Positions 9,447-17,365 of a DNA stretch of 64,000 bases are shown here, piece by piece (the first letter of the stretch is position 1; each line of letters starts with the position of its first letter). Under the pieces are notes generated by a model. That model made no database searches. It saw only the letters and a list, made by a program, of their open reading frames with translations, and was not told where the DNA came from. This DNA comes from Microbacterium sp. MF43. GTDB lineage: Bacteria; Actinomycetota; Actinomycetes; Actinomycetales; Microbacteriaceae. A program made the translations under genes and the position numbers. The stretch is from contig NZ_JABBDY010000003.1 of the NCBI RefSeq assembly GCF_012847295.1, positions 434,001-498,000 on the forward strand. Reading direction: 5' to 3'.

Positions 9447-11036
9447 GCCGCCGAGCGCCTTGAGCCAGGACCGGCGAGCCTCGAGCGCCTCCGTGGCGGT
9501 TGCGATCGCCTTCTTGTCGCCGGACTTCTTCGCCGCCGCGAGCTCTTGCTCGAGCTTCTCGATCGCGTCGGTCAGCTGTCGCGTCATGTCGTTCGCGCGG
9601 GCCTTGGTCTCGGGGTTGTTCCGCTTCCAGTCGGTCTCTTCGCGCGTCCGCAGCGCCTGCTCGATCTTGCGCAGGTCGTCGTCGAGGCCGCGCTCGGCGT
9701 CACGCGGGAAGATGCGCCCGATCTCGTCCCACCGGCGCTGGATGCCCGTGAGGAGCGTGCGAGCCTTCGCGATCTCACGCTCGTCGGCGACGGCCTTGGC
9801 CTCCTCGAGCAGCGCGCGCTTGGCGTCGATCTTCTCGCGGGATGCCTCGGCATCGGCCGCCTCGCGCTCGACGCGAGCGGAGTAGAGGGCGTCACCGGCG
9901 GCCTTGAAGCGCGCCCACAGGGCGTCGTCGACCTTTTTGCCGGCGCGACCGGCGGTCTTCCACTGATCCAGGAGCTCGCGGTAGGCCGGAATGCCGTCCT
10001 CACCCTTCGGCGCGAGAGCCTCGGCCCTCTCGACGAGCTTCGTCTTGCGCTCCCTGACGCCCTTATGCGCCTCGTCCAGTTCGGCGTAGAACTCGCGGCG
10101 GTGCTTGTCGACCGTCGAGCGGGCGTCGCGGAATCGCTTCCACAGCTGCTGCGCTGTCGACTTCGGCAGGCGCGGGCCGTTCTGCTGCTGCGCCTGCCAC
10201 TGGTCGAACAGCTCGCTCAGCTCAGCCGTGGCCTGTTTCCACTGCACCGTCCGCGGGTCGCGGGCGGCCAGTGCTTCCGCCTTCTCCACGATCTCGGTAC
10301 GCGTGCGGATGGCGTCGTCGACAGCCTCCCGTGCGGCAGCGGCCTCGGACTCGGATGCCGCGGCGAGCGTCTCGGTGAGAGCCGCGACCCGGGCTTCCAG
10401 CGTGGCCAGGTCGCCGACCGCGGCCGCTCCGTCGAGCTTCGCCGACACGGCGCGCGCGGCCGCACGAAGATCGGAGGCGGACGCGCCGCCGCGGCGGTGA
10501 CGGACCTCGAGAAGAGTGACCTCGCTCGCGAGGTCGGCGTACTTGCGCTCGAAGTAGGCGAGAGCCTCTTCGGGCGAGCCGTCGGGGTACTGGCCCACGA
10601 CGCGCCAATCGTCGCCCTCGCGGACCGACACGGTGCCGTCATCCTCGACACGGCCCCACGGCTCGGTCGAGACCGACGCCTGCGGCGCGTTCGCCGGGCG
10701 CGGGCGGGGGGTCGGGACGGGAGCGGGCCGGGCGGGCGGCGCGGACGCCTCGGGCGCGGGCGCCTCAGCGGTCTCCGCCTCGTCGGCTTCGGCAGATTCG
10801 ACGACCGGCACCTCGGATGCCTCGGGCGCCGGCGCGGAGACGTCCTCTTCGGAGCTCGCAGCCTCGGGCTGAGCCGCGTCAGCCTCCGCATCGTCGGTCT
10901 CAGGGGCGGGCGGAACGTCGTCCGTCGCGACGCTCTCGGTCCCGTCGACGTCGGCGTCGACGGGGGAGATCTCGGGCTGGATGTCGTCGGTCGCGGGACC
11001 GGTCGACTCGGGAGTGGACTCTGCTGCGGCAGTCAC
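9444..11036 (-). CDS. DUF349 domain-containing protein
   Basis: About 530 residues. The first 150 or so are acidic and Ala/Pro-rich and probably disordered. The rest is a long helical region of repeated DUF349 units, each with a Trp-centred pattern (LFDQWQAQQQNG, LLDQWKTAGRAG, ELWARF-like and RWDEIGRIFPRD), probably coiled coil. DUF349 proteins commonly adjoin rel in actinobacteria and their biochemical role is not established. The GTG at 11036 is preferred because GAGGTG lies 8 nt upstream; an in-frame GTG at 11060 is the alternative. Confidence 0.85.
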   Translation of the reverse strand: MTAAAESTPESTGPATDDIQPEISPVDADVDGTESVATDDVPPAPETDDAEADAAQPEAASSEEDVSAPAPEASEVPVVESAEADEAETAEAPAPEASAPPARPAPVPTPRPRPANAPQASVSTEPWGRVEDDGTVSVREGDDWRVVGQYPDGSPEEALAYFERKYADLASEVTLLEVRHRRGGASASDLRAAARAVSAKLDGAAAVGDLATLEARVAALTETLAAASESEAAAAREAVDDAIRTRTEIVEKAEALAARDPRTVQWKQATAELSELFDQWQAQQQNGPRLPKSTAQQLWKRFRDARSTVDKHRREFYAELDEAHKGVRERKTKLVERAEALAPKGEDGIPAYRELLDQWKTAGRAGKKVDDALWARFKAAGDALYSARVEREAADAEASREKIDAKRALLEEAKAVADEREIAKARTLLTGIQRRWDEIGRIFPRDAERGLDDDLRKIEQALRTREETDWKRNNPETKARANDMTRQLTDAIEKLEQELAAAKKSGDKKAIATATEALEARRSWLKALGG

Positions 11037-11086
11037 GGGATGCACCTCATCGCGGCTCACGCCGCCTGTGGGGGATGGACGGCCCC

Positions 11087-11092
11087 AGCCTA
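11087..11092 (-). promoter_or_regulatory. -10 box for the DUF349 gene
   Basis: Read on the minus strand this is TAGGCT. Initiation would fall near 11080, giving a leader of about 44 nt that includes the GAGGTG ribosome site. Confidence 0.45.
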
Positions 11093-11136
11093 GTACGGCG
11101 GAGCGCTTCCGCTGAGAAGCGATCCCGCGGTCGCGG

Positions 11137-11448
11137 TCAGGGAGCAGGCGTCGGCGTGGGCGTCACGGACGACGTCGGCGTCGGGGTCGGAGTGCCGGTC
11201 GGCGCGGGCGTCATTCCCGGCTCGGTGGTCGTGGTCGGAGCAGGTTCGGGGGCACCGGGACCCGCCACGAAATATGCGGTCTGCGCGGCGAGGACCCCGA
11301 GCAGCAGGACGCCGCCCGCGATGCCCGCGATCAGATTGTCGCGGGTGCGGCGACGTGCCTGGCCGTTGTGGAACTCCTGACGCGCCTGATACAGACGGGC
11401 GCGCTCTCGCGACTCCCGCGCACCGCGGTCCTTGCCACCGTTCGCCAC
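11137..11448 (-). CDS. Small membrane-anchored protein with Pro/Thr-rich tail
   Basis: 103 residues from a GTG preceded by a strong GGAGGAGG site. The protein has a basic, charged cytoplasmic head (about residues 1-40: VANGGKDRGARESRERARLY, then a QARQEFHNGQARRRTRDN segment). One membrane helix follows (about 41-62), then a GPGAPEPAP stretch and a long Pro/Thr repeat tail to the stop. The head and helix resemble the N-terminus of the membrane-anchored cyclophilin-type prolyl isomerase that sits in this slot in some relatives, but no isomerase domain follows. No function can be assigned. Confidence 0.75.
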   Translation of the reverse strand: MANGGKDRGARESRERARLYQARQEFHNGQARRRTRDNLIAGIAGGVLLLGVLAAQTAYFVAGPGAPEPAPTTTTEPGMTPAPTGTPTPTPTSSVTPTPTPAP

Positions 11449-11489
11449 GGAACCTCCTCCGCTCCGGGTCGCCGCCCGGGCCGGGGTTG

Positions 11490-11495
11490 ATCCTA
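11490..11495 (-). promoter_or_regulatory. -10 box for the small membrane protein
   Basis: Minus-strand TAGGAT lies about 42 nt before the GTG at 11448. It sits back to back with the rarA promoter in the same 116 bp divergent gap. Confidence 0.4.
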
Positions 11496-11552
11496 CGGGC
11501 AGGCGTCTCCGGCAGCAAAAGCGCCACCGCGTCCCCTGTCGCAGGGGCGGAC

Positions 11553-11558
11553 TAGCCT
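11553..11558 (+). promoter_or_regulatory. -10 box for leaderless rarA
   Basis: TAGCCT is followed by exactly 6 nt and then the rarA GTG at 11565. No ribosome-binding site is visible, so leaderless initiation is likely. Confidence 0.5.
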
Positions 11559-11564
11559 GGTCGG

Positions 11565-12899
11565 GTGAGTAGTCCGACCGCGCTCTTCCAGGGGCAGACG
11601 CCGCTGGCCGTGCGCATGAGGCCGACATCGCTCGACGAGGTCGCGGGGCAGGGTCATCTGCTGCGACCGGGGTCGCCGCTGGTGACGCTCGCGAATCCGG
11701 ATGCCGCTGCCCGCGCCGCCTCGTCGGTCATCCTGTGGGGTCCTCCCGGCACGGGCAAGACGACGCTCGCGCAGGCCATCGCCCGCGCATCCGGTCGCCG
11801 ATTCGTCGAGCTCTCCGCGGTGACCGCGGGCGTGCGCGACGTCCGAGAGGTCATGCAGGAGGCACTCACTCAGCGCGACCTGTACGGCCAGTCCACGATC
11901 CTCTTCCTCGATGAGATCCACCGGTTCACGAAGGCGCAGCAGGACGCGCTGCTTCCGGGCGTCGAGAACGGGTGGGTCGTTCTCATCGCGGCCACGACCG
12001 AGAACCCGTCGTTCTCGGTGATCTCACCGTTGCTCTCTCGCTCGCTCCTCCTCACCCTCAAGCCGCTCACCGACGACGACCTCCGGCTCCTGGTCGACAG
12101 GGCCGTGACGGATCCCCGCGGCCTCGCCGGCTCGATCGAACTGAGCGACGACGCGCGCGACGCCCTCGTCCGGCTCTCCTCGGGCGACGCGCGTCGTGCG
12201 CTGACCGCCCTCGAGGCGGCGGCATCCTTCGCCGAACCCGCCGACGGCGACGACGCCGCACCCGTGGTGACGGCCGAGCATGTGGCGCAGGCGGTCGACC
12301 GCGCGCTGCTGCGCTACGACCGGCAGGGGGACGAGCACTACGACGTCATCAGCGCGTTCATCAAGTCGATCCGCGGCTCCGACGTCGACGCGGCGATGCA
12401 CTACCTCGCCCGCATGATCGAAGCGGGGGAGGACCCGCGCTTCATCGCCCGCCGCCTCATCATCTCGGCCGCCGAAGACATCGGGCTCGCCGATCCGCAG
12501 GCGCTCACGATCGCCGTCGCGGCCGCCGACGCCGTACAGCTCATCGGCATGCCCGAGGGTCGTATCCCGCTCGCGGAGGCGACCGCCTATCTCGCGACCA
12601 CCGCCAAGTCGAACGCGGCGTACCTCGCCATCAACGCCGCGATCGCCGATGTGCAGGCGGGGGGCTTCGGGCGCGTGCCGGTCCACCTCCGGGACGCCCA
12701 CTATCCCGGCGCCAAGCGGCTCGGTCACGGCAAGGGGTACGTCTACCCGCACGATTCCGAGGTCGGGGTCTCCGCGCAGCAGTATCTGCCCGACGAGCTG
12801 CGCGGGCGACGCTACTACGAGCCCAAGGCCCTCGGCGCCGAGCGAGACGTGCAGGCGCGGCTCGAGAAGATCCGGCGCATCCTCTCCGGGGACCGCTGA
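11565..12899 (+). CDS. rarA: Replication-associated recombination protein A (RarA/MgsA)
   Basis: An AAA+ clamp-loader-like ATPase of 444 residues, implicated in rescue of stalled replication forks. Near the N-terminus it has [17 protein letters not shown]. Walker A is [15 protein letters not shown] (about residues 63-77) and Walker B is [18 protein letters not shown]. The sensor segment is [19 protein letters not shown]. The C-terminal tetramerisation region is the MgsA_C type ([19 protein letters not shown]). Length is normal. It appears to be transcribed alone from its own promoter. Confidence 0.95.
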   Translation: MSSPTALFQGQTPLAVRMRPTSLDEVAGQGHLLRPGSPLVTLANPDAAARAASSVILWGPPGTGKTTLAQAIARASGRRFVELSAVTAGVRDVREVMQEALTQRDLYGQSTILFLDEIHRFTKAQQDALLPGVENGWVVLIAATTENPSFSVISPLLSRSLLLTLKPLTDDDLRLLVDRAVTDPRGLAGSIELSDDARDALVRLSSGDARRALTALEAAASFAEPADGDDAAPVVTAEHVAQAVDRALLRYDRQGDEHYDVISAFIKSIRGSDVDAAMHYLARMIEAGEDPRFIARRLIISAAEDIGLADPQALTIAVAAADAVQLIGMPEGRIPLAEATAYLATTAKSNAAYLAINAAIADVQAGGFGRVPVHLRDAHYPGAKRLGHGKGYVYPHDSEVGVSAQQYLPDELRGRRYYEPKALGAERDVQARLEKIRRILSGDR

Positions 12900-12959
12900 C
12901 GCCTCCGCGGCGAGGGCGGGGGCGGCATCTGCTCTGACCGGGCCTTCCGGCCAGTCTGA

Positions 12960-13115
12960 TAGACTCGATCGGCTCGAGACCGTGTTTTCGGGCATCCCCT
13001 CTCTTCTTGACCGACCTTCCGGCATGCCCCGGCGTGCAGTCCGGACAGGGCGAGGAGACGGAGATACGTCCGTGAGTCGTGAAAGTCGCGACCACGTCAT
13101 CGGAAGGATCACTTC
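12960..13115 (+). promoter_or_regulatory. rpsD promoter and long 5' leader
   Basis: TAGACT (12960-12965) is the best -10 candidate in the 216 bp between rarA and rpsD. Initiation near 12972 gives a leader of about 144 nt, long for this compact genome. It contains a short hairpin (ACGGA with TCCGT near 13059-13074) and ends with GGAAGGA before the GTG. S4 represses its own mRNA in several bacteria. Whether this leader does so is unproven, and I do not see a recognisable known leader fold. Confidence 0.35.
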
Positions 13116-13745
13116 GTGGCTACGAAGTCCCAGGACCGCCGCAAGGTCCGCCTCTCGCGCGCGCTCGGCGTCGCGCTGACCCCCAAGGCCGCCCGCTACC
13201 TCGAGAAGCGTCCCTACGCTCCCGGCGAGCACGGCCGCACCAAGCGCAAGGCCGACAGCGACTACGCGGTCCGCCTGCGCGAGAAGCAGCGTCTGCGCGA
13301 GCAGTACGGCATCCGCGAGAAGCAGCTGCGCATCCAGTTCAACGAGGCTCGTCGCACCCAGGGCCTGACGGGTGAGAACCTCGTCGAGCAGCTCGAGATG
13401 CGCCTGGACGCCCTCGTGCTCCGCGCCGGCTTCGCCCGCACCACCGCGCAGGCGCGCCAGATGGTCGTGCACCGTCACATCCTCGTGGACGGCCAGCTCG
13501 TCGACCGCCCGTCGTTCCGCGTGAAGCCGGGCCAGCTCATCCACGTGAAGCCCAAGTCCGAGGGCACCGAGCCCTTCCAGGTCGCGGCCGCCGGCGGTCA
13601 CGCCGACGTCCTGCCCCCGGTCCCGGGCTACCTCGAGGTCGAGCTCGACAAGCTCCAGGCCCGTCTCGTGCGTCGCCCCAAGCGCGCCGAGGTCCCCGTG
13701 GTCTGCGACGTCCAGCTCGTCGTCGAGTACTACGCGGCGCGCTAA
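13116..13745 (+). CDS. rpsD: 30S ribosomal protein S4
   Basis: The primary 16S rRNA-binding protein of the small subunit body, 209 residues. It has the actinobacterial-type N-terminus with RRKVRLSRALG and KRPYAPGEHG. The S4 RNA-binding motif follows (RLDALVLRAGFARTTAQARQ, then VVHRHILVDG, about residues 95-155). Start is GTG with a GGAAGGA site. It is monocistronic, flanked by its own leader and a strong terminator, unlike organisms where rpsD sits in the alpha operon. Confidence 0.97.
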   Translation: MATKSQDRRKVRLSRALGVALTPKAARYLEKRPYAPGEHGRTKRKADSDYAVRLREKQRLREQYGIREKQLRIQFNEARRTQGLTGENLVEQLEMRLDALVLRAGFARTTAQARQMVVHRHILVDGQLVDRPSFRVKPGQLIHVKPKSEGTEPFQVAAAGGHADVLPPVPGYLEVELDKLQARLVRRPKRAEVPVVCDVQLVVEYYAAR

Positions 13746-13820
13746 GCGCCGCGGCCGGAGGTGGCGCCTGGCGCCGCGTCCGAACAAGCACTGTGCGCTG
13801 AGCCTCTGAGTCTCGGCCGC

Positions 13821-13857
13821 GAAGGGCGCCGGGGTCACCCGGCGCCCTTCGTCGTTT
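13821..13857 (+). terminator. Intrinsic terminator after rpsD
   Basis: A perfect 13 bp stem (13821-13833 with 13838-13850) closes a GTCA loop and is followed by GTCGTTT. It is very GC-rich and ends 16 nt before the next -10 box. Confidence 0.85.
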
Positions 13858-13861
13858 CGCC

Positions 13862-13867
13862 TACGAT
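13862..13867 (+). promoter_or_regulatory. -10 box for the 13.9 kb small membrane protein and alaS
   Basis: TACGAT lies immediately after the rpsD terminator. Six nt further is a GTG at 13874 that opens a 12-codon frame ending on the next gene's ATG. Confidence 0.4.
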
Positions 13868-13873
13868 GGAGGG

Positions 13874-13912
13874 GTGCCGCGCCCGGCGGCCCGCGAGGAA
13901 GTGGTGACATGA
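13874..13912 (+). CDS. Possible leaderless 12-codon leader ORF
   Basis: GTG at 13874 lies exactly 6 nt after the TACGAT box. The frame reads VPRPAAREEVVT and stops at a TGA (13910-13912) that overlaps the ATG of the following gene as ATGA. Leaderless short ORFs are well documented in mycobacteria. The same stretch also holds the GAGGAAG site of the downstream gene, so the frame could be accidental. Confidence 0.22.
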   Translation: MPRPAAREEVVT

Positions 13913-14184
13913 AGAACGTGCTGTGGTTCCTGCTCGGCATCGCCGGCGGGTTCGTCGTCGCACACCTCATGAACAAGGACCCTCGGGGTCACGAGCTCCT
14001 GGCGGAGGTCGACGCCCGCATCACGGAGTTCACCGATCGCATCGGCGACGCCTACCGGGAGCAGGAGGCGCGCATGGCGGGACTTGTCGACGATGTGAAG
14101 GATGCCGCCGCCGACGCCGCCGAGAACGCCCGTGCCGCGGCATCCGACGCTGTCGACGCCGCCGCCGAGAAGCTCACCGACTGA
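13909..14184 (+). CDS. Small single-helix membrane protein, YtxH-like
   Basis: 91 residues. One N-terminal membrane helix (VLWFLLGIAGGFVVAHLM, residues 4-21) is followed by an acidic, Ala-rich amphipathic helical tail (DAAADAAENARAAASDAVDA). A similar small protein commonly precedes alaS in Microbacteriaceae. The layout resembles YtxH/DUF948-type envelope proteins and its function is unknown. GAGGAAG lies upstream of the ATG, and alaS begins 58 bp downstream. Confidence 0.75.
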   Translation: MKNVLWFLLGIAGGFVVAHLMNKDPRGHELLAEVDARITEFTDRIGDAYREQEARMAGLVDDVKDAAADAAENARAAASDAVDAAAEKLTD

Positions 14185-14242
14185 CCAGCGGAGCCGCCTC
14201 CCCGTTTCGGGGGAGCACCGCGCCCATTTTGCGAGGACCCGA

Positions 14243-16900
14243 ATGAAGACCGCCGAGATCGCGCAGCGCTTCCTCGACTACTTCGAGAAGAACGGCCACA
14301 CGATCGTCCCGTCCGCCTCTCTGGTGACCGACGACCCCGCGCTGCTGTTCACCATCGCCGGCATGGTGCCGTTCATCCCGTACCTGTCGGGCGATGTGCC
14401 CGCGCCGTACCCGCGCGCGGCCGACAACCAGAAGTGCATCCGCACGAACGACATCGAAGAGGTCGGCAAGACCCCGCGCCACGGCACCTTCTTCCAGATG
14501 CTCGGCAACTGGTCGTTCGGCGACTATTTCAAAGAGGGCGCGATCCGCTACGCGTGGGAGCTGCTCACCTCGAGTGAGGCCGACGGCGGCCTCGGGTTCG
14601 ACCCGAAGGATCTGTGGGTCACCGTCTACGAGGAGGACGACGAGGCCCACGACCTCTGGCGCAGTCTCACCGACCTGCCCGAAGAGCGCATCCAGCGCCT
14701 CGGCAAGGACACCAACTACTGGAGCACGGGGACTCCGGGCCCGGCGGGCCCCTGCTCCGAGATCTTCTTCGACCGCGGCCCCGAATACGGAATCGACGGC
14801 GGTCCCGCGACCGACGACGACCGCTACGTCGAGATCTGGAACCTCGTGTTCATGCAGTACGAGATCACGAACGTGCAGTCGAAGTACGACTTCGACATCG
14901 TCGGCGAGCTCCCCGCGAAGAACGTCGACACGGGCATGGGGCTCGAGCGCATCGCCTTCATCAAGCAGGGCGTCGACAACATGTACGAGACCGATCAGGT
15001 GCGGCCGGTCCTCGACAAGGCCGTCGAGCTCTCGGGGCGCACGTACGGCGCCGACCACGACGACGATGTGCGCTTCCGCGTGGTGGCCGACCACATCCGG
15101 TCGTCGCTCATGCTCATGACCGACGGCGTCACCCCGTCGAACGACGGCCGCGGCTACATCCTGCGACGGCTCATGCGTCGCGCGATCCGTTCGATGCGCC
15201 TGCTCGGCGTCGACGGCCCGACGTTCGCCGACCTGTTCGCCGCGTCGCGCGACGCCATGAAGGACGCCTACCCCGAGGTCGAGGCGGACTACGCCCGCAT
15301 CTCCCAGCACGCGCTGGCCGAGGAGGCCACGTTCCTCCGCACGCTCGCGGCGGGGGAGTCGATCCTCGACGACTCCCTCGTGCAGACCAGGGCGGCGGGC
15401 GGCACCACGATCGCCGGCTCCGAGGCGTTCCTGCTGCACGACACCTATGGCTTCCCGATCGACCTGACTCTCGAGATCGCCGAGGAGGCGGGTCTGTCCG
15501 TCGACCGAGCAGCGTTCGACAGCCTCATGCAGGAGCAGCGAGCCCGGGCCAAGGCGGACGCCCGTTCGCGCAAGCGCCAGCTCGCCGACACGAGCGTGTA
15601 TCGCGACTTCCGCGCGGCGGGCGAGACCGTCTTCACCGGGTATACCGACCTGGAGACCGAGTCGTCGGTGCTCGGGCTGCTGGTGGACGGCATCTCCGTC
15701 GATCGCGCCGCGGCGGGTCAGATCGCCGAGGTGATCCTGGCCGAGACCGCGCTGTACGCGGAGTCGGGCGGCCAGGTCGCCGACCGGGGCGTCATCGTCG
15801 GTCCCGGCTACGAGCTCGAGGTCCTCGACGTCCAGAAGCCCGTCGCGGGCCTCATCAGCCACACCGTCGAGGTCACCACCGGTGAGGTCGCGGTCGGCCA
15901 GCCGGCGACCACGATCGTGGATGCCGCGAACCGGCGTGCGGCGCGCCAGGCGCACTCCGCCACCCACCTCGTCCACGCGGCACTGCGCGACACGCTCGGC
16001 AAGACCGCCACGCAGGCCGGATCGCTCAATCGCGCCGGCTACATGCGGTTCGACTTCACGTGGGGCCAGTCCCTGTCAGACGAGACCAAGAGCGAGATCG
16101 AGGAGATCGCCAACAACGCGGTCCGCGACAACCTCGAAGTGACGACCCGCGTGCTGGCGCTCGACGAGGCGAAGTCGCTGGGGGCCATGGCGCTCTTCGG
16201 CGAGAAGTACGGCGACACCGTCCGCATGGTGGACATCGGCGGACCCTGGTCGCGTGAGCTCTGCGCGGGCACGCACGTGTCGACGAGCGCCGAGATCGGC
16301 CTCATCAACCTCGTGGGGGAGTCCTCGGTCGGGGCATCCAACCGCCGCGTCGAAGCGCTCGTCGGACTCGACGCCTTCCGCTCGCTGGCCGCCGAGCGCG
16401 CGATCGTCTCGCAGCTCACGTCGACGCTCAAGACCCCGCGGGATCAGCTCCCGGCCCGGATCGCCGAGCTCACCGCGAACCTCAAGTCCGCTGAGAAGAA
16501 GATCGCGGCACTCGAGGCGAAGGCTCTCGGCGACCGCCTCCCCGCCCTCGCGGCGGCCGCCGCGCCGGTGGGCAGGCAGGTCGTCGTCGCGGAGTCCATC
16601 GGCACCGCCGGCTCCGCTGATGACGTGCGGTCGCTCGCGCTCCAGGTGCGCGACCGGCTCGGCTCACAGGCGGCCGTCGTCGCGCTCGGCGCCGAGGTCA
16701 ACGGCCGCGCGATCGTCATCGTCGCGACGAACGACGCCGCGCGCAGCGCGGGTGCCAAGGCAGGGGTGCTGGCGAAGGCCGCCGCTGCCGTGCTCGGCGG
16801 CGGCGGCGGCGGCCGCGACGACGTGGCGCAGGGCGGGGGAACGGATGCCGCGGCGCTTCCGTCCGCGCTCCACGCCGTCAAGGACGCCCTGAGCGCGTGA
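14243..16900 (+). CDS. alaS: Alanyl-tRNA synthetase
   Basis: 885 residues, a normal length. It charges tRNA-Ala. The catalytic core begins EIAQRFLDYFEKNGHTIVPS and contains the GMVPF and NKCIRTNDIE-like (QKCIRTNDIEEVG) motifs. The editing domain has the zinc ligands HSATHLVHA and CAGTH. The C-Ala domain ends with a hexaglycine run. The ATG at 14243 has GAGGA 6 nt upstream and fits the family N-terminus; the frame is open 141 nt further upstream but that part overlaps the previous gene. The stop overlaps the ruvX GTG. Confidence 0.97.
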   Translation: MKTAEIAQRFLDYFEKNGHTIVPSASLVTDDPALLFTIAGMVPFIPYLSGDVPAPYPRAADNQKCIRTNDIEEVGKTPRHGTFFQMLGNWSFGDYFKEGAIRYAWELLTSSEADGGLGFDPKDLWVTVYEEDDEAHDLWRSLTDLPEERIQRLGKDTNYWSTGTPGPAGPCSEIFFDRGPEYGIDGGPATDDDRYVEIWNLVFMQYEITNVQSKYDFDIVGELPAKNVDTGMGLERIAFIKQGVDNMYETDQVRPVLDKAVELSGRTYGADHDDDVRFRVVADHIRSSLMLMTDGVTPSNDGRGYILRRLMRRAIRSMRLLGVDGPTFADLFAASRDAMKDAYPEVEADYARISQHALAEEATFLRTLAAGESILDDSLVQTRAAGGTTIAGSEAFLLHDTYGFPIDLTLEIAEEAGLSVDRAAFDSLMQEQRARAKADARSRKRQLADTSVYRDFRAAGETVFTGYTDLETESSVLGLLVDGISVDRAAAGQIAEVILAETALYAESGGQVADRGVIVGPGYELEVLDVQKPVAGLISHTVEVTTGEVAVGQPATTIVDAANRRAARQAHSATHLVHAALRDTLGKTATQAGSLNRAGYMRFDFTWGQSLSDETKSEIEEIANNAVRDNLEVTTRVLALDEAKSLGAMALFGEKYGDTVRMVDIGGPWSRELCAGTHVSTSAEIGLINLVGESSVGASNRRVEALVGLDAFRSLAAERAIVSQLTSTLKTPRDQLPARIAELTANLKSAEKKIAALEAKALGDRLPALAAAAAPVGRQVVVAESIGTAGSADDVRSLALQVRDRLGSQAAVVALGAEVNGRAIVIVATNDAARSAGAKAGVLAKAAAAVLGGGGGGRDDVAQGGGTDAAALPSALHAVKDALSA

Positions 16901-17364
16901 GCGGGTTCCGTCGCGGGGCGAGACTCGGCGTCGACGTCGGGCGCGTCCGGGTCGGCGTCGCCAAGAGCGATCCGGACGGTCTGCTCGCGACTCCCGTCGA
17001 GACCGTTCCCCGCGACGACGCAGCGGTCAAGCGCATCATGGCCCTCGCCGAGGAGCATTCGGCGATCGAGGTCCTCGTCGGACTGCCGCTGAATCTGCGA
17101 GGTGAGGACACCCCGTCCACGGCGGACGCCCGGGCCTTCGCCGCGGCGATCGCCGAGGCATCCGCCCTCCCGGTCCGCCTTGTGGACGAGCGCCTCTCGA
17201 CCGTCTCCGCGCACGCTGCCCTGCGGGAATCGGGCAGAACACAGCGTTCGTCGCGTACCATCGTTGACCAGGTCGCCGCCGTCGTGCTGCTCCAGCAAGC
17301 CATCGATGTCGAGAAGAGCACCGGCCGTCCCCTTGGCGTCCCCGTCACCCAGGAGCCCGCCTGA
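16897..17364 (+). CDS. ruvX: Putative pre-16S rRNA nuclease / Holliday resolvase-like YqgF
   Basis: 155 residues of the YqgF RNase H fold. LGVDVGRVRVGVAKSD carries the first catalytic Asp, LVGLPLNLRG is the second motif, and RLVDERLSTVSA and DQVAAVVLLQ complete the acidic site. In E. coli YqgF matures the 16S rRNA 5' end; a Holliday-junction role has been shown for homologues elsewhere. It starts at GTG overlapping the alaS stop by 4 bp, and mltG follows after 1 bp. Confidence 0.92.
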   Translation: MSGFRRGARLGVDVGRVRVGVAKSDPDGLLATPVETVPRDDAAVKRIMALAEEHSAIEVLVGLPLNLRGEDTPSTADARAFAAAIAEASALPVRLVDERLSTVSAHAALRESGRTQRSSRTIVDQVAAVVLLQQAIDVEKSTGRPLGVPVTQEPA

Positions 17365-17365
17365 C

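Noticed and set aside
11150-11270. Thr/Pro repeat region at 11.15-11.27 kb as a tandem-repeat element
   Set aside because: It lies inside the coding tail of the small membrane protein and is explained by a low-complexity extracytoplasmic linker.
12024-13976. A 650-codon minus-strand frame across rarA, the rpsD leader and rpsD
   Set aside because: It runs through a clear terminator and two well-identified plus-strand genes and has no recognisable domain.
14102-14242. Upstream extension of alaS
   Set aside because: The frame is open, but the segment overlaps the preceding small gene, is low-complexity, and the ATG at 14243 has a GAGGA site and the family N-terminus.
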